Part shown: piece after piece, positions 46,001 to 55,089 of the stretch
Layout: every line of letters begins with the position of its first letter
How positions within the stretch are numbered: the first letter of the stretch is position 1
Origin: Ischnura elegans
Lineage: Eukaryota > Arthropoda > Insecta > Odonata > Coenagrionidae
DNA length: 64,000 nt
Reading direction: 5' to 3'
Assembly (NCBI RefSeq): GCF_921293095.1
Contig: NC_060248.1
Coordinates: 136,350,972-136,414,971 of the forward strand
Notes under the pieces: model-generated
The model's database searches: none
Told to the model about the DNA's origin: nothing
What the model saw: only the letters and a program-made list of their open reading frames with translations
Program-made: the position numbers and the translations under genes

Positions 46001-49000
46001 GGCAGAGGCTGATGGGGTTGCAGGCCACGGGATGCGTCTACATCGGGCTGTTAGCTAGGAAGTTTCCACGCGCTGTAGCTCCTGACGCAATAGTGGCTTA
46101 ATCGCCCAGCTGTTGAGCAAGCAGCGGTTGAACAGCATTCCCCGGTCGTCTGTCGTGTTCTCTCTCCTCGTTGACCTACTTTCTTCCACGTCAACTTCGT
46201 AAGAGGGGAAGGGAGGGGAGGGCGGTGGCCAGAAGTACGCTTTATTCTCTTAAAGCGGAGCACTTATCACTGTGAGCGGGATTTAAATATGGCACACGCA
46301 CGCGCACACAAGCATAAAATAAGATAAACCTTCACAAAACAAAAAAAAATAAAACAAAACAAAAGGGAAGGGAAGAAAAAAGGAAGAGTGCTTCTCAATA
46401 TAAGGGTGAATAGAAACATATCAGGTGCTGCCGTTACACATGATATAATTTAAAGTGGAAGTTGTTGTACTATAGTCTCTGTACGCGAGAACGTATAGGA
46501 AATAATGTAAGTGCTAGCGTATAAAATAGAACCTGTTGTTTTGATAACGTAGGCTACGGCTGAATTTGTTGCAAGTCCAAACGGTCCGTTTGGTTCCGTT
46601 CCTAAATCAAATCAAGTAGGGTTCTTGGCAATAAATATAACTAGGAATTGTACTTGCGTGTAACCGGGGGATTTTGCAACACGCATATATGATTAATAGG
46701 TTTCACGTAAATTATTAATTATTTGAAATCGGACTACACCGTGTGATTTCTTTCGATATGTATATTCACGCACGCATCGAAAAAGAACATTAATGTTATG
46801 ATAGGATAACCACCAATGTTTAGCCTTTTTACAAAAACTTTTTATACTCTTTATCTGTTTGATGGAACTAGGTTAATAATTAAAAATTTTAGGTCCTAAA
46901 TAAATAAATGATCTATTATGTCAGTAAAGATAAGGCTTAGGGATTAAAAAATTACAATGCCGACGTAACTTTTATAGCGTTTAATATATTTTTTCTGCCC
47001 AACTTTGCTAACCTACTAAACTATAAACTAATTTAACTACAAACTAAGTAGCTGTGCTATTAGTCATCCATGCATTTAATTTAGTGGAAACTATAGGACG
47101 ACTGTAAGAAACTTGGGACGAATCTAAACAAGGTCTAATTATAAGTGATATATTGTGTAAACAAACCTTACGGCTATGTTACATGGTTCATTTATTTGCT
47201 CAAACTGCTGCATGAAATCTTATACCCAGAAAATAGAACTTGTGCATCTTTTCGTACAGCCATCGGTACACATTTTGGTGTAGAGTATCGTGAACCTGAT
47301 ATATTTACCTGGAGGCATTTACTGACTATAGCTTTCATGTAGTGGAGTTGAATGAAAATAGCTTATCTGTATTTTTATTTAGTTCCTATCTCTATTTATA
47401 AGTTTGTATGTCTCTCTTCTTATAATTGTCTGTATACTTATTTGTCTTCATTCTTTACAGATGTTGCACTGAACCAGGACGATACAGCCACCAATTCTAG
47501 TGTGGAAGTTACAGTGAAGAGTTGGCTGGAACATGCTAAAGCAAGGCTTGAGAGAGAGGTGTAAGTATTCGTTTGATTATTATATAGGTTTGGGCAAGGA
47601 GGAATAATTTTGGTCTGGATACTTTTTTCGCAAGTTGCTCCTGTTAAGGGAGCTCATATAAAGTAAATTTAAATAATTATCAAACATCTTGTAATACAAG
47701 GTTCACCCTTCCATGCTAAAGGTAGAGAAAATAGTATTGTTATGTATTATTTTCAGATGCAGATTCCACTACCAAGTAATTCAAACATTTGAAAACAATT
47801 TTTGTTCTGCATATGGGAGGTATAATTACCAAAAACATGGTTGAAAAGGATCTCATGCTCTATAAAAGTTCGATGTATAACACCTGTAGAACTTAAGAAT
47901 GGGATAACTTATTCAACAGGGATGGTAGTTGCACAGTACTACAGAAGCTACTATTTTCTAGTAGCTCTAGCTAACTAAGATGTTTTGAAGTAGGTGTTGT
48001 TGCAGAAGCTATAGAAATTTCAGTAGCTCACAGCAGGCTTTAGCTGCTATTCACCTGTTATGTCTCTGTCGAAATGTGAATATTGCCAGTGAGCTAGGTT
48101 TTCACTTTTGCCTCGATACCAGACTACATTAGAAGATCTATTTTAATTATTAAGATTGGAAGAATTCGGAGATCTAAATCATGGAATGGCCTTAACTACA
48201 GCAAGTTTTTGCTAGTTTTTCAAAGTTTCTATATTTTTAAGTTGCATCTCGGCCAATGCAGCTAAGTGGTTTGTGTGCCAAATCAGTGTGGCTGTTTTCA
48301 CACTAATCCCAAGAGATCTAGTCCACTTAAACTTCCACCTTTAAATTTTCTAGTTTCCTTTACTCCTATATCATATTCAGCTCCTCTGCATTAGTCTTCC
48401 TTAGCTCCAGCTTATGTAACAATTTTCTTTACCTCCACAATTCACTCTAGTGTAGTCATAATCTTCAAGCAGAGACCAATTGTTCAGAAATATTATCCTC
48501 CGTTTGAATGCTTTTTCCAATATCTTTTTCGAGACCTCTACTTAGCTGTCTGGCAAGGATGGATCAAAGAATTTTTTCTAGATGGTGCACCAGGGTCTAA
48601 CAGGCAAACAGTCTTCTCATATTTGGGATTAAAATCTAGTTCAACAATTGTTCTATGAAAAACGTTCTTAATCATAATATATACATTACTAACATATTTA
48701 TATTTTTACTCAAAATCTTTTCTTATTTAAGAACAAGAAAAAGTCAAAGAAAAATTTGTAAAATGTATTCAGCCTGTAATGGACAGGTTTCCTAATTTTG
48801 AAACCTTAAGAATGTTAAATATGTGACTAATAAGACTGTAGCGTCCTGTCTTATGTAATCTGTTTGTTACGTACAAGATACAATTTCTTGCTACAATGAA
48901 ATGTTTATATACTTCATTATTACAGGAGCAGTGCAGGAGAGTATGACCGCTGAAAAAGATGTGGAGATTGCCATCCAAAACTGGCTAAAGCACGCCAAGG

Positions 49001-49029
49001 AGCGGTTGCAGGGGAAGAAGAAAATTTAA
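39867..49029 (+). CDS. DUF4806-like gene, 3' part with three alternative terminal exons
   Basis: A spliced gene on the plus strand. The shared exon 39867-40025 encodes a stretch resembling the C-terminal half of DUF4806 domains (IVRTFRYVMKDNLSANYSW, then KKKRVFSELGLKAIIF). Its donor is TTTTTG|GTAAGT and leaves one base of a codon. Three downstream AG sites start exons that all fit this phase and restore Asp or Gly: 40324-40397 (DAVRRYHLSASSKEPENYIKDCQI), 47461-47564 (ending SWLEHAKARLEREV) and 48926-49029 (ending NWLKHAKERLQGKKKI). The last two repeat a WLxHAKxRL motif; the first ends before it. AATAAA signals follow the first (40683) and third (49074). Upstream exons were not found. Function unknown. 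Confidence 0.65.
40324..40397 (+). CDS. alternative terminal exon A
   Basis: Acceptor TTTTACAG. Encodes AVRRYHLSASSKEPENYIKDCQI then TAG. It is 298 bp after the shared exon, and an AATAAA at 40683-40688 could end the transcript. It lacks the WLxHAKxRL tail. Confidence 0.6.
40398..41280. other. exon A 3' UTR and intron
   Basis: AT-rich. Contains AATAAA at 40683. At about 41090-41150 a decayed end (GGGCCCCAATATTTTTTATAGGTCAGCA) resembles the right terminus of the hAT MITE at 43095-43353. Confidence 0.45.
41281..42324. repeat. GGATATT- and GGACGTCC-rich repeat with CCCACACAGCACA end
   Basis: At 41281-41387 ATATCCAAGTTGGATATTATATGGATGGC precedes CCCACACAGCACA (41388-41400). A dense run of GGACGTCC/GTCCGC words follows, to about 41560. 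A further GTCCTGCGGACGTCGCG block lies near 42270. The same parts occur inverted around CCCACACAGCACA at 49130-49510. Probably a non-autonomous DNA transposon; boundaries uncertain. Confidence 0.5.
42768..44230 (+). pseudogene. piggyBac transposase, broken
   Basis: N-terminal piece GGKKRFNEEEIEHMFHSD followed by an acidic run (about 42870-43000) is interrupted by the MITE at 43095-43353. Later pieces FVGTIRKNRKGLSREIT (about 43438) and KKWKDQRDVFMISI match the family's domain after the second Asp. Then KPKMVIEYNKIKGGID and YRKTVRWYQKVADDALFGT (43650-43800) carry the third catalytic Asp region. A cysteine-rich C-terminus (VGCRGCYKEF, about 44083) ends at KFKSLY stop near 44230. At least three frame changes. 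Confidence 0.82.
43095..43353. mobile_element. hAT MITE, 259 bp
   Basis: The ends are CAGTGTCACCGAC on the left and, inverted on the right, CAGGGGTGCCGAC. The 8-bp duplication CTCCTGCT flanks it exactly (43087-43094 and 43354-43361). GGGGCCC-rich subterminal sequence, no coding capacity. Confidence 0.88.
44605..45276. other. no gene seen (intron of DUF4806-like gene)
   Basis: Unassigned sequence between the piggyBac relic and the probable solo LTR. Confidence 0.4.
45281..46438 (-). mobile_element. probable solo LTR, 1158 bp
   Basis: Begins TGTGGCGG and ends CCGTTACA, giving TG...CA inverted ends. The 4-bp duplication CATG flanks it (45277-45280 and 46439-46442). On the minus strand there are TATA-like sequences near 46400 and 46285 and AATAAA signals. 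No internal region or second LTR is nearby, so one LTR may remain after recombination. The short duplication makes chance agreement possible. Confidence 0.5.
46443..47460. other. intron sequence, no gene seen
   Basis: AT-rich, ending in the acceptor of exon B. Confidence 0.45.
47461..47564 (+). CDS. alternative terminal exon B
   Basis: Acceptor CATTCTTTACAG. Encodes VALNQDDTATNSSVEVTVK, then SWLEHAKARLEREV and TAA. The stop overlaps a GTGTAAGT sequence, so it may also splice onward, but neither possible donor keeps exon C in its coding frame. Confidence 0.6.
47565..48925. other. intron between exons B and C, nothing assigned
   Basis: Includes a TAGAAGCTACTATTTTCTAGTAGC imperfect palindrome region near 47940-47965. 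No frames or repeats recognised. Confidence 0.45.
48926..49029 (+). CDS. alternative terminal exon C
   Basis: Acceptor TTCATTATTACAG. Encodes AVQESMTAEKDVEIAIQ, then NWLKHAKERLQGKKKI and TAA. AATAAA at 49074-49079 lies 45 bp downstream, a good polyadenylation signal. It is paralogous to exon B in length (104 bp each) and motif order. Confidence 0.65.
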
Positions 49030-49129
49030 TAATATGTATGTAGTTTCTTGCATTGTATTATTTTAAGAAGCCAAATAAATATTGTGCATGGAATTGATGC
49101 CTTATTTATTTAAATTCTTGTCTGGACCT

Positions 49130-49510
49130 ATTATTTATTTGTATCGAACAAAATGCAATCCTAACCTAAACGTGTCCTCACGGTGTCCGGAGCGGACACT
49201 TTCAGGACGTCCGTAGGCCACCTTTTTTACTGACATGCGGACTTGCAGCGGACATCCTTTGGCATGAATTCGCACGTCCGTAGGACGTCCATAGGCCACT
49301 TGGCGGACAATCACCGGATGTCCGAAAGGTGTCCGTGTGCTGTGTGGGTAGGTAATATCCAAGTTGGAGATTATATGGATGGCATTTGGCGGCAACTTCG
49401 GATATTATGTGGATATCTAAGCAATGTTGTTGGATGGAAATTGGATATCCTTTGGATATTATAGTTGGATATTATAGATATTGTATGGATATTGTACAGA
49501 TATCAATTGC
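49130..49510. repeat. GGACGTCC/GGATATT-rich repeat, inverted end CCCACACAGCACA
   Basis: GTCCG-rich sequence ends at 49348 with the inverse of CCCACACAGCACAC. It is followed by TAATATCCAAGTTGGAGATTATATGGATGGC, which also occurs at 41296-41323. It is the partner of 41281-42324; exons B and C of the DUF4806-like gene lie between the two facing ends. Confidence 0.55.
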
Positions 49511-49520
49511 TACTAGGGTT

Positions 49521-49932
49521 GTAAGTTCTCAATAGGTAAATAATACTGTATCATGAATTCTAAATACCATGATATAGTATTATTTACCTGTTGAGAACTT
49601 ACAATTCATAATGATTCGTATTAAGGTTCTCGCTACGGTCGGTAGCTATCGATTGTGTTGCGTTCGATACATTTTTCGATCGTGCGAGTTACGATATATC
49701 TTATTTTCGACCTAATCGATTGAGATTAGCCTGAGTGCTGTGTTCCTGCGCGCTTCGTATCCTATCGTACGTGCTTCGTAGCGGACATTCACATGCTGCG
49801 TACGCGCTTCGTCGACAGGCCGCGAATGGAAATTATCCATTGACGAAAAGCGACGGAGCGGCATAGTATCCCCGTAGTCAATGGGTACTATGTACATACG
49901 AATTAGATACGGAGGGTTCTGTGCCGTCTGGG
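49521..49932 (+). mobile_element. ~410-bp element with terminal hairpin, copy 1
   Basis: Starts with an 82-nt hairpin (49521-49602): arm GTAAGTTCTCAATAGGTAAA... and its near-perfect inverse, with loop AATTCTAAATAC. About 330 bp follow (CGCTACGGTCGGTAGC, CGTACGCGCTTCGTCGAC), ending CTGTGCCGTCTGGG. It recurs at 53718-54124 at high identity. The CCCAGACGGCACAG end is shared with the THAP-bearing arms at 50986 and 51459, so this may be a non-autonomous relative. Confidence 0.75.
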
Positions 49933-50001
49933 TACCAACCCTATACTTATACAAAATTATCCCACTGAGGTTATTGCCAACCTAAAATACATTCCAACAA
50001 C

Positions 50002-50986
50002 ATCATTTCCAATTTTTGGTATTTCTGCATGAGAAATCAAATTACTAGGCTCGTAAATGGAGTAAATAATTGTATACCTGTATATTTTTTATTTTAAACT
50101 ATAGTATAAGATAATTTGAAATGATGAAAGCCGACGTATAACAAACCATTGGGCAAGCTATGAAACAATATTCGATTTTATAAACTTGGCTGCTTATTCC
50201 TATTTTCTCCCTTGACCACACGTTTACAGAATGAATTAATACAAAAAAGACAACTAAAATGCAAGAATTTTCAAATGAATTGCTGCTACAAAATTTTGAA
50301 TCACCATTTTCAGTACTGAAGTTATGCATCAACATCCCGAAGCCACTAACTTAAAATTACATCCAAATAATTACAGCGAGAAAGAGTACATACCTTACTG
50401 TTTTTCGTAGGGGTGAAATGTTTTCTTCTTATCACCCGAATGCACTTCTTCTTCAACTCACGATCTTTTGGAAAGCTAAAACTTGAACCATGTCCCGGAG
50501 TTTCCTTTACACCCCGACAATACCACAGCCACCTAGGGAAACTGTCATGCACGAAAGGCATTTTCAACAAAAAAAAAATACCTCACAAACACGTTTCTGA
50601 AGCCCTGTGAATGAAATTTAAAAATAAGGGAAACTTCACCATTACCAGACACTATTATTCACCAACTTAACCACAAAAATCCTTGAAATGTGCTGAGACG
50701 TCACGTAAACATCGCGATCTCCAAAGCTTGTGCAGGCTTTGATCGGGCCTTCTTCCTAGGAGTAATGGCATCACCCGCGAAAGAAAATAGTCCCAAACCG
50801 AATACAGTTTTATCGATGAGATACAATTTTATCGATGCATATGAATTTGCCAGTCCTCTAGTATATTTTTTCTTCATTAAAGGAAATAAAGAAACAATAC
50901 TTTTTAGCAACTTCTTTAGCGCGATTTCCTGTATCTTGATGGTCCACCCTCGTATTCAGATACGTAAAATTCCTGTGCCGTCTGGG
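50002..50986 (-). repeat. left arm of THAP inverted repeat
   Basis: Inverse of 51459-52466 with small indels. The outer edge is at ATCATTTCCAATTTTTGG and the inner edge ends CTGTGCCGTCTGGG. Either two inverted copies of one element meet end to end, or this is one fold-back unit. Confidence 0.75.
50346..50570 (-). pseudogene. THAP-domain exon, degenerate
   Basis: Minus-strand frame: MPFVHDSFPRWLWYCRG, then GSSFSFPKDRELKKKC, IRRKHFTPTKNSKVC. The FPKD, RKHFTPTK and VC spacing fits a THAP zinc finger, but the N-terminal C-x-GC cysteines are largely lost. The second half would lie on another exon. Mirror copy at 51892. Confidence 0.65.
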
Positions 50987-51073
50987 AATGCTTCACCTAG
51001 GATTTGAACCCAGGACTGTAAGGTCATTAGCCAAATGCTCAACTCCCTAGGCCACCAGGCTACGCTCCCCTTG
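50985..51073 (-). repeat. tRNA-derived SINE head / tRNA pseudogene
   Basis: The minus strand shows an A-box-like TAGCCTGGTGGCCTAGGG (about 51045-51062) and an exact B-box GGTTCAAATCC (51000-51010) at tRNA spacing. The CCTGG/CCTAGG pairing around the B-box imitates a T-arm. There is no complete cloverleaf or CCA end, so a SINE head is likelier than a functional tRNA. Confidence 0.65.
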
Positions 51074-51228
51074 GTATAACAAAGATAAAAAAACTCTTGT
51101 GAAAGGAAGCAAAAGGCCAGTAGCAAATAATTAATTGGCAAACTTGTATATCTGGTAAGATCCACCGCATTCTACGATGGTATAACATCAAAACCGTCCA
51201 TCTGCCACCACCTAAATTTTGGCACCGC

Positions 51229-51470
51229 TTGATGAGGGTGAAAGATACGATTGGCTTGAAGACACCAGGGGTTTATGAATGTGGTAAAATATGTGTGGGG
51301 GAGGCAGGCCGAACGATTGAGACGATGCTGAAAGGACACCAAAGATTTTTCAGATTAGCGCAACCAGAAAAGTCGGCCATGGTAGAACACAGCATTAATG
51401 AAGACCATGCTATTAAATGGGAAGACATAAAAATCCTTTGCCAAGCTCAACGTTACTGCCCAGACGGCAC
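51229..51470 (+). pseudogene. GIY-YIG endonuclease fragment (retroelement)
   Basis: Plus-strand frame KDTIGLKTPGVYECGKICVG, then EAGRTIETMLKGHQRFF, QPEKSAMVEHSINEDHAI. This matches the GIY-YIG domain at the C-terminus of Penelope-like elements (GVY...CGK.YIGETGR...R..EH). The Tyr of the YIG part reads C-V-G and the expected Ile-Pro spacing is shortened. It is cut off at the arm boundary 51459-51472. A different subfamily from the 27137-28618 element. Confidence 0.7.
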
Positions 51471-52466
51471 AGGAAGTTTTCGTACCTGAATACGAGGGTG
51501 GACCATCAAGATACAAAAATCGCGCTTAGGAAGTTACTAAAAAGGTTTTGTTTCTTTATTTCCTTTAATGACGAAAAAAGATGCAAGAGGACTGGAAAAT
51601 TCATATGCATCGATAAAATTGTATCTCATCGATAAAACTGTATTCGGTCTGGGACTATTTTCTTTCGCGGGTGGTGCCATCGTGCCATATCATCCTAGAA
51701 AGATCACATGCCTTCACAATCTGGCACAAGCCGTTGGAGATCGCATCGTTTACGTCACGTCTCACCACATTTCAGGGATTTTTGTGGTTAAGTTTGTGAA
51801 AAATAGTGTCTGGTAATGGTGAAGTTTCCCTTATTCTTTAATTTCATTCATAGGGCTTCAGAAACGTGTTAGTGAGATATTTTTGTTAAAAATGCCTTTC
51901 GTGTGTGTATTGTCGGGATGCAATGGAAACTCCGGGACATGGTTCAAGTTTTTAGCTTTCCAAAAGATCCTGAGTTGAAGAAGAAGTGCATTTGGGCGAT
52001 AAGAAGAAAACATTTCACCCCTACGAAAAACTGTGAGGTATGCACTCTTTCTCGCTGTAATTATTTGGATGTAATTTTAAGTTAGAAGTGGCTTCGGGAT
52101 GTTGATGCATCAACATCCCGAACTATTCAGTCCTTAAGTACTATTCAGTACTAAAAATGGTGATTCAAAATATTGTAGCAGCAATTCTTTTGAAAATTCT
52201 TGCGTTTTAGTTGTCTTTTTTGTATTAATTCATTCGGTAAACGTACGTGTGGTTAAAGGAGAAACTAGGAATAAGCTGCCAAGTTTATAGGATCGAATAT
52301 TGCTTCTTAGCTTGGCCTATGGTGTATTACACGTCGGCTTTCATCATTTCAAATATCTTATGCTATAGTTAAGAACAATACAAATATCAGGCATACAAAT
52401 ATTTACTATATTTACGAGCCTAGTAATTTGATTTCTCATGCAGAAATACCAAAAATTGGAAATGAT
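51459..52466 (+). repeat. right arm of THAP inverted repeat
   Basis: Starts CCCAGACGGCACAGGA and mirrors 50002-50986, with the mirror sum drifting from 102445 at the inner edge to 102468 at the outer edge because of small indels. Confidence 0.75.
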
Positions 52467-52680
52467 TTGACCTAATAAGTTACATGGTATTTTATTATTT
52501 ATTAATTTTAGGTGTGTGAGCTTCACATTGCACCTTGTGATATCAGAAAATAATCTGTGGCCTTGGACGAGAAGACGAGGAGAAAATTCTTGCTGAATTG
52601 AAGGTGCCCAGATTGGAGGAAGGTACCATTGCTTCACTGTTACCTGTCGCCAAGAAGACAGACATTGTGGCAGAAGTGAC
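51892..52680 (+). pseudogene. THAP-domain gene fragment, two exons with lesions
   Basis: ATG 51892 opens MPFVCVLSGCNGNSG, keeping the C-x4-C start of a C2CH THAP finger. After a frameshift it continues FSFPKDPELKKKC, IRRKHFTPTKNCE to a donor GAG|GTATGC (52037/52038). A second exon after TTTTAG (52512) reads VCELHIAPCDI, supplying the C-x2-H pair. After another shift comes EDEEKILAELKVPRLEEGTI, like the PRL.EG segment that follows many arthropod THAP domains. DNA-binding in the family; here broken. Confidence 0.65.
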
Positions 52681-53136
52681 ATATTTGTGGATGTGGATTT
52701 GATTTGTGCAAGTTGATGCTGTGATAGTGGACGTTCATCGGAGAAAGTATTGAAGAGAGTTTTTATGTATCGACCAGTCCTCTTTTAAATAATTTTTTAT
52801 TCGAAATAGAATAAGAGTAATTGTTTCGCTAAATTAGATGTGGGATAGAAGAGAAAATTGGAAATATAATTGTGGTTGACAATAGAAAATACATAATACA
52901 GACATTGTGGAAGAAGTGACATATTTGTGGATTTGATTTGTGCAAGTTGATGCTGTGATAGTGGACGTTCATCGGAGAAAGTATTGAAGATAGTTTTTAT
53001 GTATCGACCAGTCCTCTTTTAAATAATTTTCTATTCGAAAGAGAATAAGAGTAATTGTTTCGCTAAATTAGATGTGGGATAGAAGAGAAAATTGGAAATA
53101 TTATTGTGGTTGACAATAGAAAATACATAATATATG
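52659..53136 (+). repeat. two-copy tandem duplication, ~240 bp
   Basis: CAGACATTGTGGxAGAAGTGAC begins at 52659 and 52899. The copies differ by a 9-bp gap (GTGGATGTGGATTTG versus GTGGATTTG) and a few substitutions. The first copy starts at the 3' edge of the THAP second exon. Confidence 0.85.
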
Positions 53137-53717
53137 TATTGTATTTCTGTGGGTTTTTTCTTTCCTGCCTCTTTAAAATTTCTTGTGGTGGTGACTTCAT
53201 GCAAAGTAAGTATAAAATCGGAGGTGTGATCTAAGAGATACCATGTTTTATTTTACAAGTGTTTATGCTGGTGATTTGGCAGGACTTTCATATTTTTAAT
53301 AGGTTGATACATTTACTGCAGTGACCTAGAGACTTTTACTCACCCCAAATAATTTTTCAAATACTTTAGCGCCTGATATGGGTAAGTTTTAGTAGCTGAG
53401 ACTGAACTATACGTTAATTTTTGCTTGCATTTTGATGAATTTGATCATACAAATAGCAGATGTGTCAGCAATCCTGTTTCATCGGCAATTTTTATTTAAA
53501 AATTTTATTTCGTCAGGCTTTAGGGTAAGCTTTTTAATGCTCGTGGGCTATGTGATGTCTTATTTAGTGTCAAAATTAATAAGAATTTACTCTTATTAAC
53601 ATCTCAAGGTTTCCAAGTAAGTACGAGCCACTTAAGAATGCTGGATGCTGGGGATGCGTGAATTAGCCTTGAGAATCTCATTTTTCGCCGAGTTATTTAA
53701 GTGGCCGAGTAAGTTTT
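53137..53717. other. no gene seen
   Basis: AT-rich sequence. No frames or repeats recognised. Confidence 0.45.
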
Positions 53718-54124
53718 GTAAGTTCTCAATAGGTAAATAGTACTGTATCATGGTAATTAGAATTCATGATATAGTATTATTTACCTATTGAGAACTTACA
53801 ATTCATAATGATTCATAACATTCTCGCTACGGTCGGTAGCTATCGATTGTGTTGCGTTCGATACATTTTTCGATCGTGCGAGTTACGATATATCTAATTT
53901 CGACCTAATCGATTGAGATTAGCCTGATTGCCGTGTTCCTGCGCGCTTCGTATCCAATCGTACGTGCTTCGTAGCGGACATTCACATGCTGCGTACGCGC
54001 TTCGTCGACAGGCCGCGAATGGAAATTATCCATTGACGAAAAGCGACGGAGCGGCACCGATCCCCGTGGTCAATGGGTACTATGTACATACGAATTAGAT
54101 ACGAAGGGTTCTGTGCCGTCTGGG
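53718..54124 (+). mobile_element. ~410-bp element with terminal hairpin, copy 2
   Basis: Collinear with 49521-49932. The hairpin (53718-53799) has the same arms, but the loop reads GTAATTAGAATT, the reverse complement of copy 1's loop at 11 of 12 bases. The other end is again CTGTGCCGTCTGGG. No target duplication is evident. Confidence 0.75.
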
Positions 54125-54347
54125 TTTGGACACCCCCACTCATAAAATCCTTGCATTTCAACATGTTACTTCTAAAGGAACTGTCCCCACCCTGAAATAG
54201 TGGGATCTACATGTTTGTGGTTTAGTTTGGTATGACCTCTACCCTCACCAACCTTCAGGTTGAAGTGCTTAGTGAGTGATGTTAATTCAGAAAAATTTCT
54301 TGAATATTCAATTTTCTTTCCTTCTTCCAGATTCATTTAAAAATTTA

Positions 54348-54751
54348 TGTTGGGTATTTCCCCCCCCACCCCTGCGGCGAGTGTGTCGCCCTCGGGATTT
54401 TCCAAGGCCCGGCGAAGTCCCTTTCGGCCCCCTTTCTCTTGGTCTCCGCTCGTCTCCGCCAAGGGGACTCGACTCACACCCTTTTGGAGTGAGAGAGTGC
54501 CGTTACTGAGGGTCAGTAACCCTCATACCCTAACATCGATGCCCTCGCCGACGGCGTGGGTGTTAGTCAGTGTTTTACCAAAGCCGGGAGCGTGTGGACG
54601 CGGAGTGTTCAGCGTGCGCTTCCCCGCGAGTTGCGCGCGAATAAACTAAATTTGATTGAAGGTGTCCTCGCCTTTCATTTCATCATAACCCGGGGCACAC
54701 GTCCCCGCGCGCATTTCTTCTGTGCCACCTTCGGGCCGGATTGCGCGAACA
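54348..54751 (+). repeat. BEL-3 5' LTR
   Basis: 404 bp at a constant offset of 6338 from the 3' LTR. Confidence 0.92.
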
Positions 54752-55089
54752 TTTTTGGTCCTTCGGGCCGGATCACACCAGTGATCGGCAATCATAATTG
54801 GAATCTTTGTGCATCGGCGCAAGATTATTTCATCGCGAGGCATCTCCCGGCAAACACTCAAATCGGGGTCTTCAGAGCAGAGGACCATCAGCACTACTCA
54901 TCAATCAGCATCTCCAGAGAGTTGCCATCCAACCAGCGGAGGACACATCAGTCACCGCAGCGGCATCGGCGCACCAGCAGCGCAGCATTACTACGCAGCC
55001 ATCGCAGCACAAGGTAGGCAGTGAGTGCATATCCTTTCCTGTCATTTCCCCACTGCTAATTGACCCATTAAGGCACGTTTCTCAGAGCG

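Noticed and set aside
47555-48926. Exon B spliced directly to exon C
   Set aside because: Both possible donors (GTGTAA, GTAAGT) put exon C in a frame that stops within about nine codons and lose the WLKHAKERL reading.
50985-51073. Functional tRNA gene
   Set aside because: A- and B-boxes are good, but the acceptor stem and anticodon arm do not pair properly and the sequence sits in a patchwork of elements.
54347-54649. 100-codon proline-rich frame in the BEL-3 LTR
   Set aside because: Duplicated in the other LTR and GC-rich; no evidence that it is translated.
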